From positions 1 through 64,000 of the forward strand of contig CBDFHV010000006.1 of NCBI GenBank assembly GCA_965247705.1: a DNA stretch of 64,000 bases, read 5' to 3'. The stretch is from CBDFHV01 sp965247705. Its GTDB lineage: Bacteria > Pseudomonadota > Alphaproteobacteria > Rhodospirillales > CAMCUA01. The position numbers were made by a program, and so were the translations under genes. Position 1 is the stretch's first letter, and each line of letters begins with the position of its first letter. Shown here piece after piece: positions 52,298 to 61,719 of the stretch. A model generated the notes under the pieces. It was not told the origin of the DNA. It searched no databases and worked only from the letters and a program-made list of their open reading frames with translations.

Positions 52298-53626
52298 ATG
52301 CGCATCGCAATGATCGGCACCGGCTATGTCGGGCTGGTGTCCGGGGCCTGCTTTTCCGAGTTCGGTGTCGACGTGATCTGCGTCGACAAGGACGCCAGCA
52401 AGATCGATCGCCTGAATGGTGGCGAGGTGCCGATCTTCGAACCGGGCCTTGAAATCCTGGTGTCGACGAACGCCAACGCGGGTCGGCTCCAATTCACCAC
52501 CGATCTCGCCGCGGCGGTGCGGGACGCGGAAGCGGTGTTCATTGCCGTCGGCACCCCGTCGCGGCGCGGCGACGGGCACGCCGACCTCACCTTCGTTTAC
52601 GAGGCCGCCCGGGAAGTCGCCCGCGCCATGAACGGTTTCACCGTCGTCGTCACCAAGTCGACGGTGCCGGTGGGGACCGGCGACGAGGTGGAGCGCCTGA
52701 TCCGCATGGAGCGGCCCGACGCCGAGTTCGCGGTCGTCTCCAACCCGGAATTCCTGCGCGAGGGTTCGGCCATCAACGATTTCATGCGCCCTGACCGGGT
52801 TGTCATCGGCACCGACGAAGATCGGGCGCAAGAGGTGATGCGCCAGCTCTATCGTCCCCTCTACCTGACCGAGACCCCGATCATCTTTACCTCCCGCCAG
52901 ACGGCGGAACTGACCAAATACGCGGCCAATGCCTTCCTTGCCACCAAGATCACCTTCATCAACGAGGTGGCGGACCTGTGCGAAAAGGTGGACGCCGACG
53001 TCCAGGACGTGGCGCGCGGTATCGGCCTGGACGGCCGCATCGGACGCAAGTTCCTGCATTCGGGGCCGGGCTATGGCGGGTCCTGCTTCCCCAAGGATAC
53101 CCTGGCCCTGGTGCGCACGGCCCAGGAAGCGGGGGCGCCCATGCGGATCGTCGAATCCGTCGTCGACGTCAACGACGAGCGCAAGCGCCAGATGGCCCAG
53201 AAGGTGGTGGCCGCCTGCGGCGGCTCGGTCAAGGGCAAGACCATCGGCATCCTCGGCCTGGCGTTCAAACCCAATACCGACGACATGCGCGACGCGCCCA
53301 GCATCGATATCGTGGCGGCCCTGCAGAAAGCCGGCGCCACCATTCGCGCTTACGATCCCGAGAGCATGGGCGAAGCCCGTCACCTGATGAAGGACGTCGT
53401 CTGGTGCGAGGGCACCTACGACGTCATGGAAGGCGCCGACGCCTTGGTCATCGTCACCGAATGGAACCAGTTCCGGTCCCTCGACCTGGGAAAAGTGAGG
53501 AACCTCCTCAAGGCGCCGATCGTCGTGGATTTGCGCAATGTCTACAATCCCTTGGAGATGGCGGCGGCGGGTTTCCACTACTCCTGTGTCGGGCGGCCCC
53601 ACACACCGCCGCGTGCGCCAAACTGA
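52298..53626 (+). CDS. ugd: UDP-glucose 6-dehydrogenase
   Basis: 442-residue NAD-dependent enzyme oxidising UDP-glucose to UDP-glucuronate. The Rossmann motif is IGTGYVGLVSGACFSEFG; the catalytic Cys is in GPGYGGSCFPKD; SNPEFLREGSAI and LGLAFKPNTDDMRDAPS are conserved. It is 59 bp downstream of galU, whose product is its substrate, so the two form a pathway for acidic exopolysaccharide or LPS precursors. Confidence 0.94.
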   Translation: MRIAMIGTGYVGLVSGACFSEFGVDVICVDKDASKIDRLNGGEVPIFEPGLEILVSTNANAGRLQFTTDLAAAVRDAEAVFIAVGTPSRRGDGHADLTFVYEAAREVARAMNGFTVVVTKSTVPVGTGDEVERLIRMERPDAEFAVVSNPEFLREGSAINDFMRPDRVVIGTDEDRAQEVMRQLYRPLYLTETPIIFTSRQTAELTKYAANAFLATKITFINEVADLCEKVDADVQDVARGIGLDGRIGRKFLHSGPGYGGSCFPKDTLALVRTAQEAGAPMRIVESVVDVNDERKRQMAQKVVAACGGSVKGKTIGILGLAFKPNTDDMRDAPSIDIVAALQKAGATIRAYDPESMGEARHLMKDVVWCEGTYDVMEGADALVIVTEWNQFRSLDLGKVRNLLKAPIVVDLRNVYNPLEMAAAGFHYSCVGRPHTPPRAPN

Positions 53627-53658
53627 GCCCACATTCCCCCGAGCCCACCGAGGAACCC

Positions 53659-55047
53659 ATGGCCGAGAAACATGCGATGGATCCCACCATCCTGCGCGAG
53701 TACGACATTCGCGGGGTGGTCGGCGACACCTTGAACGCGGCCGACGTCCGCGCCGTGGGGCGGGCCATGGGGACCACTGTCGCCCGCGGCGGCGGGGGCC
53801 GCGTCGCCGTTGGCTACGATGGCCGCCTCAGCTCGCCGGCGCTGGAGGCGGAAATGGTTGCCGGGCTTAGGGCCTCGGGCATGAACGTCACGCGGGTTGG
53901 GCGCGGTCCGACGCCGATGCTGTACTACGCGGCGACGGTCCTGAATCAAGACGCCGGCATCATGATTACCGGCTCCCACAATCCGCCCGACTACAACGGC
54001 ATCAAGATGATGTGGCAGGGGAAGGCCTTCTACGGCGATCAGATTCAGGCCCTGGGGCACCTGGCGGCGGCGGGCGACTTCGTCGATGGAAACGGCTCGG
54101 TCGGCGAGCATCCCATCCAGGACGCCTACGTGGCCCGCTTGTTGAAGGACCATCTGGGCGGGCGCGAACTGGCCGTTGCCTGGGACCCGGGCAATGGTGC
54201 CAGCGGCGACGTGGTGCGGGATCTGTGCCCCAAGCTTCCCGGCCGACACGTCCTTATCAACGCCGACATCGACGGCACCTTTCCCAACCACCACCCGGAT
54301 CCCACGGTCGAGTCCAACCTGGTTCAGCTCAAGGAAGCCGTGGCCGCCGAGGGCTGCGACCTGGGCGTCGCCTTCGACGGGGATGGGGACCGCATTGGAG
54401 TCATCGACGCCACGGGACACGTCCTCTGGGGCGATCAGCTTCTCGTTATCCTGGCCCGCGAGGTGCTGGCCGAAGTACCGGGCGCGCCCATCATTGCCGA
54501 CGTGAAGGCCAGCCAGGTACTGTTCGACGAAATCGCTCGCATGGGTGGCCAGCCGCTCATGTGGCGCACCGGCCATTCCCTCATCAAGTCCAAGATGGCG
54601 GAGATCGGCGCCCCCCTGGGCGGCGAAATGAGCGGCCACATCTTCTTTTCCCACCGCTGGTACGGGTTCGACGACGCCATCTACGCCGCGCTGCGCCTGA
54701 TCTCGATCCTCAGCCGCTCGGAGCAGGACTTGGCGTCGATGCGCGAAGCCATGCCCCAGACCGTCAACACCCCGGAATTGCGCTTTCCGTGCGCTGACGC
54801 GCGCAAGTTCGACGCGGTGGTCGAGGTCAAGGAACGCTTGGCTGGGGTGTCGGGGATCGAGGTCAACGACATCGACGGCGTGCGGGTGAAGAACGCGGAC
54901 GGCTGGTGGCTGCTGCGCGCATCCAACACCCAGCCGGTTCTGGTCGCCCGCTGCGAGGCGGCTACCGCGGACGGGCTCGAACGGCTGAAGGCAAACCTGG
55001 TCGAACACTTGACGGCCTGCGGCGTGGAACCGCCCACCTTCGATTGA
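53659..55047 (+). CDS. Phosphomannomutase / phosphoglucomutase (ManB/AlgC-type)
   Basis: 462-residue alpha-D-phosphohexomutase. The phosphoserine loop is ITGSHNPPDYNGIK, the Mg2+ loop is AFDGDGDRIGVID, the sugar loop is GGEMSGHIFF, and the phosphate site is LLRASNTQPVLVARCEA. It interconverts 6- and 1-phosphates of mannose or glucose. Supplying glucose-1-phosphate to GalU fits its position 32 bp after ugd. Confidence 0.9.
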   Translation: MAEKHAMDPTILREYDIRGVVGDTLNAADVRAVGRAMGTTVARGGGGRVAVGYDGRLSSPALEAEMVAGLRASGMNVTRVGRGPTPMLYYAATVLNQDAGIMITGSHNPPDYNGIKMMWQGKAFYGDQIQALGHLAAAGDFVDGNGSVGEHPIQDAYVARLLKDHLGGRELAVAWDPGNGASGDVVRDLCPKLPGRHVLINADIDGTFPNHHPDPTVESNLVQLKEAVAAEGCDLGVAFDGDGDRIGVIDATGHVLWGDQLLVILAREVLAEVPGAPIIADVKASQVLFDEIARMGGQPLMWRTGHSLIKSKMAEIGAPLGGEMSGHIFFSHRWYGFDDAIYAALRLISILSRSEQDLASMREAMPQTVNTPELRFPCADARKFDAVVEVKERLAGVSGIEVNDIDGVRVKNADGWWLLRASNTQPVLVARCEAATADGLERLKANLVEHLTACGVEPPTFD

Positions 55048-55057
55048 GAGGTCGCTC

Positions 55058-55795
55058 ATGCCCGACAGCCCCGTTACCGATAGCGCCTTGGACTCCATCC
55101 GGCGGGAGATGCCTCTCGCCTTTCAGGCTTTCGACCCCGCGGCCAAGACGTCGGGGTTGGTGATAGTCGACGAGGTCAACGGTTTCGCCACCGTCGGCGC
55201 CGGGGCCCTGGCGCCGCCCGTGCCCAATGGGCAAGTCTCGCGCATGGTGGCGGAGACGGACCGTCTGGCCCGGGCCTTCGCCGGGGCCGACCGGCCCATC
55301 GCCGCCTTCCTCGACAGCCACGAGCCCGGCAAACCCGAGCCACCCTATCCGGCCCATTGCGAGATGGGCACCGGCGAGGAGGATCTGGTGCCCCAACTCG
55401 CCTGGTTGGAGACCTGCCCGCAAGCGACCCTGATCCGCAAGGACTGCATCAACGGTTTCGTCGGCGCCATCGATACGGCCACGGGGTCGAACCGCATCGT
55501 CGACTGGGCCAATGGCGCGCGGCTTCAGGCCTTGCTGGTGGTGGGAATCTGCACCGATATCTGCGTCATGGACTTCGTCCTCACCATGCTGTCGGCCCGC
55601 AACCACGGCCTGACGGAAACCCTCGAGGACATCGTGGTCCATGAGCCGGGCTGCGCCACCTACGATCTGCCGTTGGCGGTCGCGCGGGACCTGGGCCTGC
55701 CCGACACGGCGGCCCACCCCCAGGACGCCACGCACCACCTGGGGCTCTACTTCATGGCCTCTCGAGGGGCGCTCCTGGCCGACACGGTGACGTGA
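55058..55795 (+). CDS. Isochorismatase-like cysteine hydrolase
   Basis: 245 residues of the isochorismatase/nicotinamidase superfamily. The Asp is in LVIVDEVNGF, the Lys in IRKDCINGF, and the catalytic Cys in VVGICTDICVMDFVLTML. It resembles nicotinamidase-type enzymes, but the substrate is not fixed. It starts 10 bp after the phosphomannomutase stop and is probably co-transcribed with it, without a clear metabolic link. Confidence 0.8.
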   Translation: MPDSPVTDSALDSIRREMPLAFQAFDPAAKTSGLVIVDEVNGFATVGAGALAPPVPNGQVSRMVAETDRLARAFAGADRPIAAFLDSHEPGKPEPPYPAHCEMGTGEEDLVPQLAWLETCPQATLIRKDCINGFVGAIDTATGSNRIVDWANGARLQALLVVGICTDICVMDFVLTMLSARNHGLTETLEDIVVHEPGCATYDLPLAVARDLGLPDTAAHPQDATHHLGLYFMASRGALLADTVT

Positions 55796-55843
55796 GCGAC
55801 GGTCGGGCCTGCGGGCCCGCCGTCGTCCGAGTACCGTCGATGC

Positions 55844-57100
55844 TTAAGGGACGGCGTGGGCGAGTTGCATGGGATTGGTGACGCGGAGTTCCATGCAATT
55901 GATTCTGCGCCGCTTGAGCAGGCGGCACGCCCGATAGGCCTCGCTCTTGCTCAGGCCGAGGACTCGGGCCCGATAGAGGGTGCGGCCGCTGCGCTGGGTC
56001 AAGGGCACCACCTTGACCACGCCGTCATCCAGCAGGTCCGGGGCGTGGGCGACCGCTTTGTGGGCCATGATCCGAGCCGGCCGCGGGGTCACGTAGGCGC
56101 CTACCTGGATGCCCCAGGCACTGCCGATCGGTACCGGGGTCGCTTCTTCTTCGGCATCGCCCTCTCCATGAACTTCCACGGCACGCACTTCGACCGCCGC
56201 CGAGGCCACGTCGTTGACCACGGGCTCGCCGCCTTCCCGGCGGGCGGGGCGAGGCGGGGTCACTCCGGCGAGAAGGCCAATGGCAAGGGCACGAAACCCC
56301 TTGTCGAGCAGGCTGACCATGTGCCGGTCGCGGGAACGGGACGAACGTCCGCCGAAGACGACCCCGATAAGCCGTCGGTCGCCCCGCCTCACCGATGCCA
56401 CCAGATTGAAGCCGGAGGCGCGGATATAGCCGGTCTTGATGCCGTCCGTTCCGGAGTAGGTCTTGAGCAGTTTGTTGTGGGACCGGTGCCGGTAGCCGCG
56501 GAAGCGGAAATCGGCGACCGAGAAATAGTCGTAATACTGGGGGAAGTCCCGTTGCAAAGCCCGCGCCAGGGTGGCCATGTCCCGTGCCGTGCTGAGCTGA
56601 CCACTGTGGGGCAGGCCCGAAGCGTTGCGGAAGGTGGTCCGCGACATGCCCAGTTCGCGCGACCGGGCGGTCATGCGGCGGGCGAAGTTCTTCTCGTCTC
56701 CGGCAAGGCCCTCGGCCGCGACCACGGCGACATCGTTGGCCGATTTGACGGCCAGAGCAAGGATCACCTGTTCGACGGTCATGGTGGTTCCGACGCCGAC
56801 ACCCAGCCGCGACGCGGGCTGCCGGGCGGCGCGAGCGGAGACACGAAAGCGGGTCTTGAGGTTGATGCGACCCTTCTCCATCGCCTCGAAGACCATATAG
56901 AGGGTCATCATCTTGGTCAGCGAGGCGGGATGGTTGCGGGTATCCCCATTGGCCGCGTGCAGGACCCGACCGCTGTCGGCATCGATCACCAGCGAGGCAT
57001 AGCGGGCCGAAGCCGTTCCGACGACGGCGATGCACAGGACCAGGGCCAGGAAAGCAGGCCCCAGAACAGAGATGGAGGATGTCCGCCGTGCGCGTCGCAT
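55844..57100 (-). CDS. D-alanyl-D-alanine carboxypeptidase with C-terminal SPOR domain
   Basis: 418 residues. A signal peptide (about residues 10-33, ending GTASA) is followed by an S11-family penicillin-binding domain: SxxK in NHPASLTKMMT, SxN in VKSANDVAVV and KTG in DGIKTGYI. The C-terminus is a SPOR peptidoglycan-binding domain (WGIQVGAYVTPRPA through YRACRLLKRRRINCMELRV). It trims pentapeptides in the periplasm; the SPOR domain would target the division septum. ATG 57100 (MRRARRTSSIS) is preferred because upstream in-frame sequence lacks family features. Confidence 0.9.
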   Translation of the reverse strand: MRRARRTSSISVLGPAFLALVLCIAVVGTASARYASLVIDADSGRVLHAANGDTRNHPASLTKMMTLYMVFEAMEKGRINLKTRFRVSARAARQPASRLGVGVGTTMTVEQVILALAVKSANDVAVVAAEGLAGDEKNFARRMTARSRELGMSRTTFRNASGLPHSGQLSTARDMATLARALQRDFPQYYDYFSVADFRFRGYRHRSHNKLLKTYSGTDGIKTGYIRASGFNLVASVRRGDRRLIGVVFGGRSSRSRDRHMVSLLDKGFRALAIGLLAGVTPPRPARREGGEPVVNDVASAAVEVRAVEVHGEGDAEEEATPVPIGSAWGIQVGAYVTPRPARIMAHKAVAHAPDLLDDGVVKVVPLTQRSGRTLYRARVLGLSKSEAYRACRLLKRRRINCMELRVTNPMQLAHAVP

Positions 57101-57291
57101 CAGACCTCTCGCGATGCCCTGTCGATCAAATATTGGTCCGTAACCCCTTGGTATGGAGCCCTGATTCCCATCATAAACCAGTTCGGGGCCGCATCCCAGC
57201 CCCTCCGGCCGACGGCAGGGGAATTGACGTTCACGCTCCTCGAACCCTAGGGTTCGCGCCCATAATAAACCGTTAATGGGCGGAGTTTCGG

Positions 57292-58143
57292 ATGACGCTT
57301 TCTCCGGATGCCGAGTTTCAGCAGGCGCGGGCCGCCCACCGGGCCGGTCGCTTGGCGGTCGCGGCGGCCGGCTATCGGCGGCTGCTGGAGGCGCGGCCCC
57401 GGGCCATCGATCTGCGCCTGGCCCTGGCCGATGCGCTACTGGGCCTGGACCGCGCGGCCGAGGCGCGGGACCTGCTCCAACCGGTGGTGGCGCGCCAGCC
57501 GGGCCTGGCCGACGCCCGCATGCTACTGGCCGATGCCAGCATGGCGCTGGGCGACTTCGATAGCGCGGCCGAGGGTTACCGCCTGCTTCTCGACGGTGGC
57601 GCGACATCGCCCGTCTTGTGGAGCAACCTGGGTTGCGCGTTGCAGGCCCTGGGACGATACGAAGAGGCCCGCGAGACTCTCGAGGCGGCCCTGGAGCGGG
57701 ACCCGGACATGATTCCCGCCCAGCACGCCCTGGGAGCATGCCTGTTCCAGCTCGGGCGCGCCGATGAGGCGTTGCCCCACATGCGGAAACTGGTCACCCA
57801 GGCGCCCCGGTCGGCGGCGTATCAGCAGTCCCTGGGCAACACCTTGATGAAACTATGCCGCTATTCGGAGGCCGAGGAACCGTTGACCGCCGCCACCGAC
57901 CTGGATCCCCGCAATCCCATGGCACCGTGCCTGTTGGGTCTGTGTCTTCAGGAGATGAGCCGGATCGACGACGCCAAGGCCGCCTACCGGACCGCCATGG
58001 CCCGGGACCCGAAGATTTTCCCCGCCATCCTTAAGTCCATCGCTGCCGCCCGCGCCGGATGGTTCCCCTTGAACGTCAAGGCCCTCAAGCGGGAACTGAC
58101 AATGGAGGCGGAAGCGCGCTGTACCGGTGAGCCAAAGATCTGA
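57292..58143 (+). CDS. TPR-repeat protein
   Basis: 283 residues made almost entirely of tetratricopeptide repeats (for example LWSNLGCALQALGRYEEARETLEAALERDPD and AQHALGACLFQLGRADEAL, split here for length). No signal peptide or enzyme domain is seen. Such proteins are protein-binding scaffolds. Its partner is unknown. It is divergent from the carboxypeptidase. Confidence 0.8.
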   Translation: MTLSPDAEFQQARAAHRAGRLAVAAAGYRRLLEARPRAIDLRLALADALLGLDRAAEARDLLQPVVARQPGLADARMLLADASMALGDFDSAAEGYRLLLDGGATSPVLWSNLGCALQALGRYEEARETLEAALERDPDMIPAQHALGACLFQLGRADEALPHMRKLVTQAPRSAAYQQSLGNTLMKLCRYSEAEEPLTAATDLDPRNPMAPCLLGLCLQEMSRIDDAKAAYRTAMARDPKIFPAILKSIAAARAGWFPLNVKALKRELTMEAEARCTGEPKI

Positions 58144-58248
58144 CGCAAGGTTACGCCGCCCACGCACCAAGGGGGCCGCGGGGCGTCCCCCGCTTGTTGA
58201 ATCCGGGCGGCAGTCCCGTGGCCCCCGGGCCGTCCCTACCCTGGGCGT

Positions 58249-58398
58249 CATGGCCGTGCTTGACACGGGCATCCCCTGAGCATGGCGGACACAACGCCCG
58301 TGGCCTGGTGGATTGCCGGATCGCGTCCACTGCAATCCGGTTAAGCCCGCCGCCCATCGCCCCCCCCTTGTCATTGCCGGGCTGGTCCCGGCAATCCA
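58249..58398. repeat. Cluster of REP-like palindromes
   Basis: Units include TTGCCGGG-CTGGT-CCCGGCAA (58374-58395), an inverted partial TGGATTGCCGG near 58311, and a degenerate GGCCGTGCTTGACACGGGC near 58252. These are GC-rich extragenic repeats in the region after the TPR gene. No gene is supported in 58144-58453. Confidence 0.6.
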
Positions 58399-58540
58399 TG
58401 GAACATGGCGGACTCCGGCGGGGGCGGGTAAATGGATACGCGGGACAAGACTGTATGTCCTTGGAGGCGGCTCGCCTCGATGTGCAACGATCGAGGGCTG
58501 CGCCGCTTCGGCGCCTGTCCTCATGCACAGGAGACGAGCC

Positions 58541-59683
58541 ATGACGGAGACTATCACGACGATTGGACTGGACGTGCACAAGATGAGCATCTCGGTGGCG
58601 GTGGCGGGACCGGACGTTGGCCCCGAGGCGGTGTTCATCGGCGAGATCGCCAACCGGCCGAGGGAGATTGCCGGCATGCTCGGCAAGCTGGCGGCGCGCC
58701 ACGGCGCTCTGGCGCTGTGCTACGAGGCCGGCCCGTGCGGCTATGGGATCCATCGCCTGGCGAAGCGCCTGGGCCATGACTGCATGGTGGTGGCGCCATC
58801 GCTGATCCCCAAGGCGGCGGGGCGGCGGGTGAAGACCGACCGCCGCGATGCGCTGGACCTGGCGCGGTTGCACCGGGCGGGCCAGCTGACGGCGGTGTGG
58901 GTGCCCGATGCGGCCCACGAGGCGATGCGCGATCTGGTGCGCGCCCGCGAGGCCGCCATGCGGGCGCTGCGTCAGACCCGCCAGCAACTGCACAGCTTTC
59001 TGTTGCGCCACGATCGCATTTGGCAAGGGCTCAGCAACTGGAGCCGCGCCCACGAGCGCTGGCTCGACACCCAGACCTTCGAGCATGCGGCCCAGCAGAT
59101 CGTCTTCGAGGACGCCCGGCGCGCCATCGCCGCCGCCGCCGCCAAGGCGCGCCTGCAAAGCCTCGACCAGGAGATCACCAGGCTGCTGCCCGACTACTCG
59201 ATGGCCCCCGTCTCGATGGCCCCCGTCGTTGCCGCCTTCCAAGGCCTGCGCGGGGTCTCCCAATTGGCCGCCGTCACCGCCTGCGCCGAGGTCGGCGACT
59301 TCCGGCGCTTTGACAACCCGCGCCAGCTCATGGCTTATCTCGGCCTGGTTCCCAGCGAGCACTCCAGTGGCTCCCGCCAGCGCCGCGGTGCCATCACCAA
59401 GGCCGGCAACAGCCGCCTGCGCCGCATCCTCGTGGAAGGCGCCTGGAGCTATCGCCTGCCGGCCCGCGTCGCCACCGCCAAGCGGGCCAAGCTGGAGCCC
59501 CTCGAGGGCGCCGTCCAGGACATCGCCTGGAAGGCCCAGCGCCGGCTCTGCGCCCGCTTCCGCCAGATGACCGCCCGCGGCAAGCCCGCCAACCTGGTCA
59601 CCGTCGCCATCGCCCGCGAAATGGCCGCCTTCCTGTGGGACATCGCCCGCCACACCGCGCCGGCGGAAACCGCTGGCCACTGA
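58541..59683 (+). CDS. IS110-family transposase B
   Basis: 380 residues; N-terminal DEDD domain (GLDVHKMS, CYEAGPCGYG, KTDRRDALDLARLH) and C-terminal Tnp domain (LRGVSQLAAVTACAEVGDF, GLVPSEHSSGSRQRRGAITK). A small in-frame duplication (SMAPV twice) lies in the middle. ATG 58541 follows AGGAGACGAGCC, as in element A. The proteins of A and B are collinear but clearly diverged. Confidence 0.92.
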   Translation: MTETITTIGLDVHKMSISVAVAGPDVGPEAVFIGEIANRPREIAGMLGKLAARHGALALCYEAGPCGYGIHRLAKRLGHDCMVVAPSLIPKAAGRRVKTDRRDALDLARLHRAGQLTAVWVPDAAHEAMRDLVRAREAAMRALRQTRQQLHSFLLRHDRIWQGLSNWSRAHERWLDTQTFEHAAQQIVFEDARRAIAAAAAKARLQSLDQEITRLLPDYSMAPVSMAPVVAAFQGLRGVSQLAAVTACAEVGDFRRFDNPRQLMAYLGLVPSEHSSGSRQRRGAITKAGNSRLRRILVEGAWSYRLPARVATAKRAKLEPLEGAVQDIAWKAQRRLCARFRQMTARGKPANLVTVAIAREMAAFLWDIARHTAPAETAGH

Positions 59684-59689
59684 TCCGCC

Positions 59690-60000
59690 AACCCCAACCA
59701 GCAGCAGCGGAGATATCGCCGCCCAGACATTCCAACCCCGCGACACAACCCGATCCCATGCTCACGGCTGGGGGCGGCGCAGGTACTGGGGAACCCTCGA
59801 CCGGGCTTTGCGGCCATCAGGACCCGCGCGACAAGACAGAGGCAGCCCCGGGACGCAAAAACGGAAATGCGGTAGCCAACCCGCGCATAAGAGCTTGATC
59901 CACCGTCGTCTCACCCGCCGCCTCCAGCCCTGGGCAGGCTACAACCACCCACAGTCCGTTGCACGGAGACGAAATCCATGCCTCAAACCTTGAAAACGGA
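59690..60000 (+). ncRNA. Putative IS110 guide RNA region, element B
   Basis: Shares with element A the blocks GGGGAACCCTCGAC (59788-59801), GAGGCAGCCCC (59839-59849), CCAACCCGCGCAT, ACCGTCGTC and AAACCTTGAA near the end. Spacers differ between the copies, as expected for guide loops. No open frame is supported. Confidence 0.5.
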
Positions 60001-60191
60001 CATAAGAGCCCGCGCATGACGGTTTGGGGGAAGCTGTCGTCGCAAGCGTGTCGCGATCGAGAGACGTGCCCTGAAACGCCTCGGATTCGGCCGATCCAGC
60101 CGACCGCGATTGCCGTGAACCCGACGGCAGTGGATCGGGTCCAGTAACGAAGAAGTGGGCAATGGTCGGTCGGTTCAAACGCTCCCTGGTA

Positions 60192-61703
60192 TCAGGAGTC
60201 GACACCCGCGTAGCGCCCGGCTTCGCCGGCGGCGCGGATCAGGGCCATGGCCTTGTTGCGGGACTCCTGGAATTCCGATTCCGGGTCGCTGTCGGCGACG
60301 ATACCGCCGCCGGCCTGGATGTAAAGGGTGCCGTCCTTGATCACCGCGGTCCTGAGCGCGATGCAGGTGTCCATTTCGCCGTTGGCGCCGAAGTAGCCGA
60401 TGCAGCCGGCGTAGACGCCGCGGCGTTCCGGCTCCAGCTCGTCGATTATCTCCATGGCCCGGACTTTGGGCGCGCCGGAGACGGTGCCAGCCGGGAAGCC
60501 GGCGTAAAGCGCGTCCATGGCGTCGTGGGCCGGATCGAGCTTGCCCTCCACGTTGGAGACGATGTGCATGACGTGGGAGTAGTGCTCGACCTCGAACTGT
60601 TCGGTCACCTTTACCGTGCCCACCGTGGCGACGCGGCCGACGTCGTTGCGGCCCAGGTCGAGGAGCATCAGATGCTCCGCCCGCTCCTTCGGATCGGCCA
60701 GCAGTTCGGCCGCCAGGGCCCGGTCCTCTTCGGGCGTCTGGCCGCGGGGCCGGGTACCGGCGAGGGGGCGGATGGTGACGGTGCCGTCGCGCACCCGGAC
60801 CAGGATCTCCGGGCTCGACCCGACGACGGAAAAGGCCCCGAAATCGAGGAAGAACAGAAACGGCGACGGGTTGAGCCGCCGCAGCGCCCGATAGAAGGCG
60901 AAAGGGGGCAGGGTGAAGGGGATGGTGAACCGCTGGGACAGGACGACCTGGAAGATGTCGCCGGCGTAGATGTATTCCTTGCCCTGCTCGACCATGCGAT
61001 GGAAGGCGTCCCGGGGCATATTGGACTGGGGCTCGGCGGCGGCGCCGGAGGACTCCGGCGCCGCTCCGTGGCCATGGGGCAAGCTGGCCTCGAAGTCGCG
61101 GACCACGGCCTTCAAGCGGGCTTGGGCGGCCTCGTAGGCGGCCTCCGGCGCCTGACCGCCGCCAGGCCAGCAGGGTGAGACGACGGTTACCGTGTCGGCC
61201 ACGCTGTCGAACACCGCCATCACCGTCGGACGGAGGAATATGCCGTCGGGCACCCCCAAGACATCCGGATTCTCGTCGGGGATGCGTTCCACCAGCCGGA
61301 TGGTGTCGTAGGCCATGTAGCCCACCAGCCCGGCGGCCATCGGCGGCAGTCCGGCTGGAATATCGATGCGGGACTCGGCCTCCACGGCGCGCAGGGCCGC
61401 GATGGTGCCGCCGGGGCAGGGCTCGAAGGCGTCCGGGTCCTCCTGGGCCCGGCGGTTGACCTCGGCCCGGTCGCCAAAGCAGCGCCAGATCAGGTCCGGG
61501 CGAAGGCCGATGAAGGAATAGCGGCCGCGGATGGTGCCGCCCTCGACGGATTCCAGCAGGAAGTTGTTGGGCTGCTGACGCGCCACCTTGAGAAAGGCCG
61601 AAACCGGCGTTTCCAGATCGGCGACCAGGGTGGTCCACACGACCCGCGGCATTCCAGCGGCGAAACCCTCTCGGAAGGCCGCGAATTCGGGCAGGGTCCG
61701 CAT
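60192..61703 (-). CDS. trpE: Anthranilate synthase component I
   Basis: 503-residue chorismate-utilising enzyme for the first step of tryptophan synthesis. Chorismate-binding motifs are intact: DIFQVVLSQRF, GSSPEILVRV, IRPLAGTRPRG, HLMLLDLGRNDVGRV, FPAGTVSGAPKVRAMEII and GCIGYFGANGEMD. It starts at ATG 61703, 17 bp after ppiD. The glutamine-amidotransferase partner trpG and trpD/trpC are not downstream; an IS110-type element begins there instead. Confidence 0.94.
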   Translation of the reverse strand: MRTLPEFAAFREGFAAGMPRVVWTTLVADLETPVSAFLKVARQQPNNFLLESVEGGTIRGRYSFIGLRPDLIWRCFGDRAEVNRRAQEDPDAFEPCPGGTIAALRAVEAESRIDIPAGLPPMAAGLVGYMAYDTIRLVERIPDENPDVLGVPDGIFLRPTVMAVFDSVADTVTVVSPCWPGGGQAPEAAYEAAQARLKAVVRDFEASLPHGHGAAPESSGAAAEPQSNMPRDAFHRMVEQGKEYIYAGDIFQVVLSQRFTIPFTLPPFAFYRALRRLNPSPFLFFLDFGAFSVVGSSPEILVRVRDGTVTIRPLAGTRPRGQTPEEDRALAAELLADPKERAEHLMLLDLGRNDVGRVATVGTVKVTEQFEVEHYSHVMHIVSNVEGKLDPAHDAMDALYAGFPAGTVSGAPKVRAMEIIDELEPERRGVYAGCIGYFGANGEMDTCIALRTAVIKDGTLYIQAGGGIVADSDPESEFQESRNKAMALIRAAGEAGRYAGVDS

Positions 61704-61719
61704 CGAGGGGCCGGCGAGG

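Larger units (their letters stand above)
58454..60004 (+). mobile_element. IS110/IS1111-type element B
   Basis: Subterminal inverted repeat TATGTCC (58454-58460) and GGACATA (59998-60004). It has the same layout as element A: short leader, transposase, long 3' non-coding tail. The tips may extend a few bases. It lies directly downstream of trpE's 3' end and of the REP-like cluster, a typical IS1111 neighbourhood. Confidence 0.78.
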
